This document shows positions 6,892 to 7,666 of a stretch of 7,666 nt of DNA, piece after piece (position 1 is the first letter of the stretch; each line of letters starts with the position of its first letter). A program made the position numbers and the translations under genes. Source of the stretch: Betaproteobacteria bacterium (GTDB lineage: Bacteria > Pseudomonadota > Gammaproteobacteria > Burkholderiales > Methylophilaceae); NCBI GenBank assembly GCA_009926035.1, contig RFPQ01000032.1:1-7666 (forward strand), in the 5' to 3' direction. The notes beneath the pieces were generated by a model. The model ran no database searches, was not told where the DNA came from, and saw only the letters and a list, made by a program, of their open reading frames with translations.

Positions 6892-7665
6892 TTATTCAAG
6901 TTCTTTCTTTTTACGCTCACTATTTAGATGGAATGCACCATCTGTAACCACAGTCTCTCCTTCAGTGAGGCCACTGAGAATACTTATCAGGTTGCCGTCT
7001 CTGATACCAAGTTCAACTTCTCTTAATCGAAAGGTTTTAGGAGTATTTTGCACAAGGACATAGTTACGATCGTTTTCTCTCACCACAGATGAAATAGGAA
7101 TGGCAAGTTTGGATATTTTCTTTGAGCGAATATACATCGATGTCAGCATGTCGGGCTTAAATAATAAATCATGATTATCTAATTCAGCTCTTACCATGAC
7201 AGTTCGCGTTTGCGGATCCACAATGCTATCTTCAAAAATAATTTTTGCTTCTATTTTTTTATTGTCTAAAGCAGGAATTTCGATACTAACAATTTCATCT
7301 TTTTGGATAAAGGATGCTTGTTGTTCTGGAATATTGGCTACTGCCCATAGTTTACTGAGATCTGCAACATGAAATAAATTATCTTGGAGATTGACAATTT
7401 GTCCTACGTTGATTGCACGTGAAATAATAATGCCATCAAATCGACTAGTCACATCTCCAAAGGAATTAATTTGACCCGATGTTTCTATTTTTTCAATTGC
7501 TTTTTCATTCATGCCGAGCACAATGAGTTGGTCACGACTGGCTCTATAATCAGCCTTTACTGCATCTAGTTCATTTTCAACTCTTAACATTTCAGCTTTA
7601 CTGATCACATCAGCTTCAAATAATAATTTTGCGCGTTCGACTGCTTTAGTTTTTAAACCAATGAG
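6892..7665 (-). CDS. RND efflux periplasmic adaptor (CusB/CzcB type), 3' part
   Basis: This is the membrane-fusion subunit that bridges the RND pump to the outer-membrane channel across the periplasm. The reading frame is open to the right edge of the window. The visible part starts LIGLKTKAVERAKLLFEADVISKAEM, so the GTG at 7606-7608 is internal. About 257 residues are seen of a usual 350-500, and the signal sequence and N-terminal half are missing. In order, the visible part shows the second helix of the alpha-hairpin (coiled coil, to about residue 50) and the returning lipoyl half, SRFDGIIISRAINVGQIVNLQDNLFHVADLSKLW. After these come a beta-barrel region including IFEDSIVDPQTRTVMVRAEL and a C-terminal membrane-proximal domain ending in a lysine/glutamate-rich tail. 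No metal-binding Met or His cluster is seen in this part. The stop codon lies two bases before the pump gene. An outer-membrane factor gene is expected further right. Confidence 0.92.
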   Translation of the reverse strand, partial: LIGLKTKAVERAKLLFEADVISKAEMLRVENELDAVKADYRASRDQLIVLGMNEKAIEKIETSGQINSFGDVTSRFDGIIISRAINVGQIVNLQDNLFHVADLSKLWAVANIPEQQASFIQKDEIVSIEIPALDNKKIEAKIIFEDSIVDPQTRTVMVRAELDNHDLLFKPDMLTSMYIRSKKISKLAIPISSVVRENDRNYVLVQNTPKTFRLREVELGIRDGNLISILSGLTEGETVVTDGAFHLNSERKKKELE

Positions 7666-7666
7666 T

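Noticed and set aside
7606..7608. GTG as the start of the RND adaptor gene.
   Set aside because: The frame stays open to the right edge and encodes coiled-coil-like sequence. A start here would lack the signal peptide and half of the hairpin and lipoyl domains.
1..7666. CRISPR arrays, tRNA or rRNA genes, insertion sequences and attachment sites.
   Set aside because: None was seen on reading. The window is almost fully occupied by six conserved protein genes, with spacers of at most 66 bases.

Overview
The window is a compact, AT-rich bacterial segment with six protein genes, two of them cut by the window edges. No gene-free stretch is longer than about 70 bases. The gltD–hemE order, the beta/gammaproteobacterial style of each protein, the low GC and the very short spacers suggest a betaproteobacterium with a streamlined genome. 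My best guess is Methylophilaceae, for example the Ca. Methylopumilus/OM43-type lineage. That placement is an inference from general resemblance, not a database result.

Layout. Plus strand, 2-1978: the 3' part of gltD (glutamate synthase small subunit), then complete hemE (uroporphyrinogen decarboxylase), separated by 36 bases that hold an A/T-rich perfect inverted repeat. hemE converges on the minus-strand block with only 9 bases between the two stop codons. Minus strand, read right to left from 7665 to 1988: the 3' part of an RND membrane-fusion (periplasmic adaptor) gene, a complete CusA/CzcA-family heavy-metal RND pump gene, a small P-II-like signalling protein, a 66-base spacer with a possible promoter and a 12-base palindrome, a secreted glycine-zipper protein, and the membrane protease gene htpX.

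How the genes work together. The adaptor, pump and P-II-like gene form one tightly spaced operon (gaps of 2 and 22 bases) for efflux of a metal cation from the periplasm or cytoplasm. The outer-membrane channel gene is probably to the right of the window. The P-II protein lacks the residues used for classic nitrogen sensing and fits the P-II subgroup known to travel with metal RND pumps. The glycine-zipper protein and HtpX form a second, translationally coupled pair concerned with envelope integrity and membrane-protein quality control. gltD and hemE are housekeeping genes for ammonia assimilation and haem synthesis.

Most of the window is ordinary. The part most worth a second look is the P-II-like protein attached to the metal pump. 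Next are the pump's mixed CusA/CzcA signature and the stop-codon-embedded ribosome binding site of htpX.
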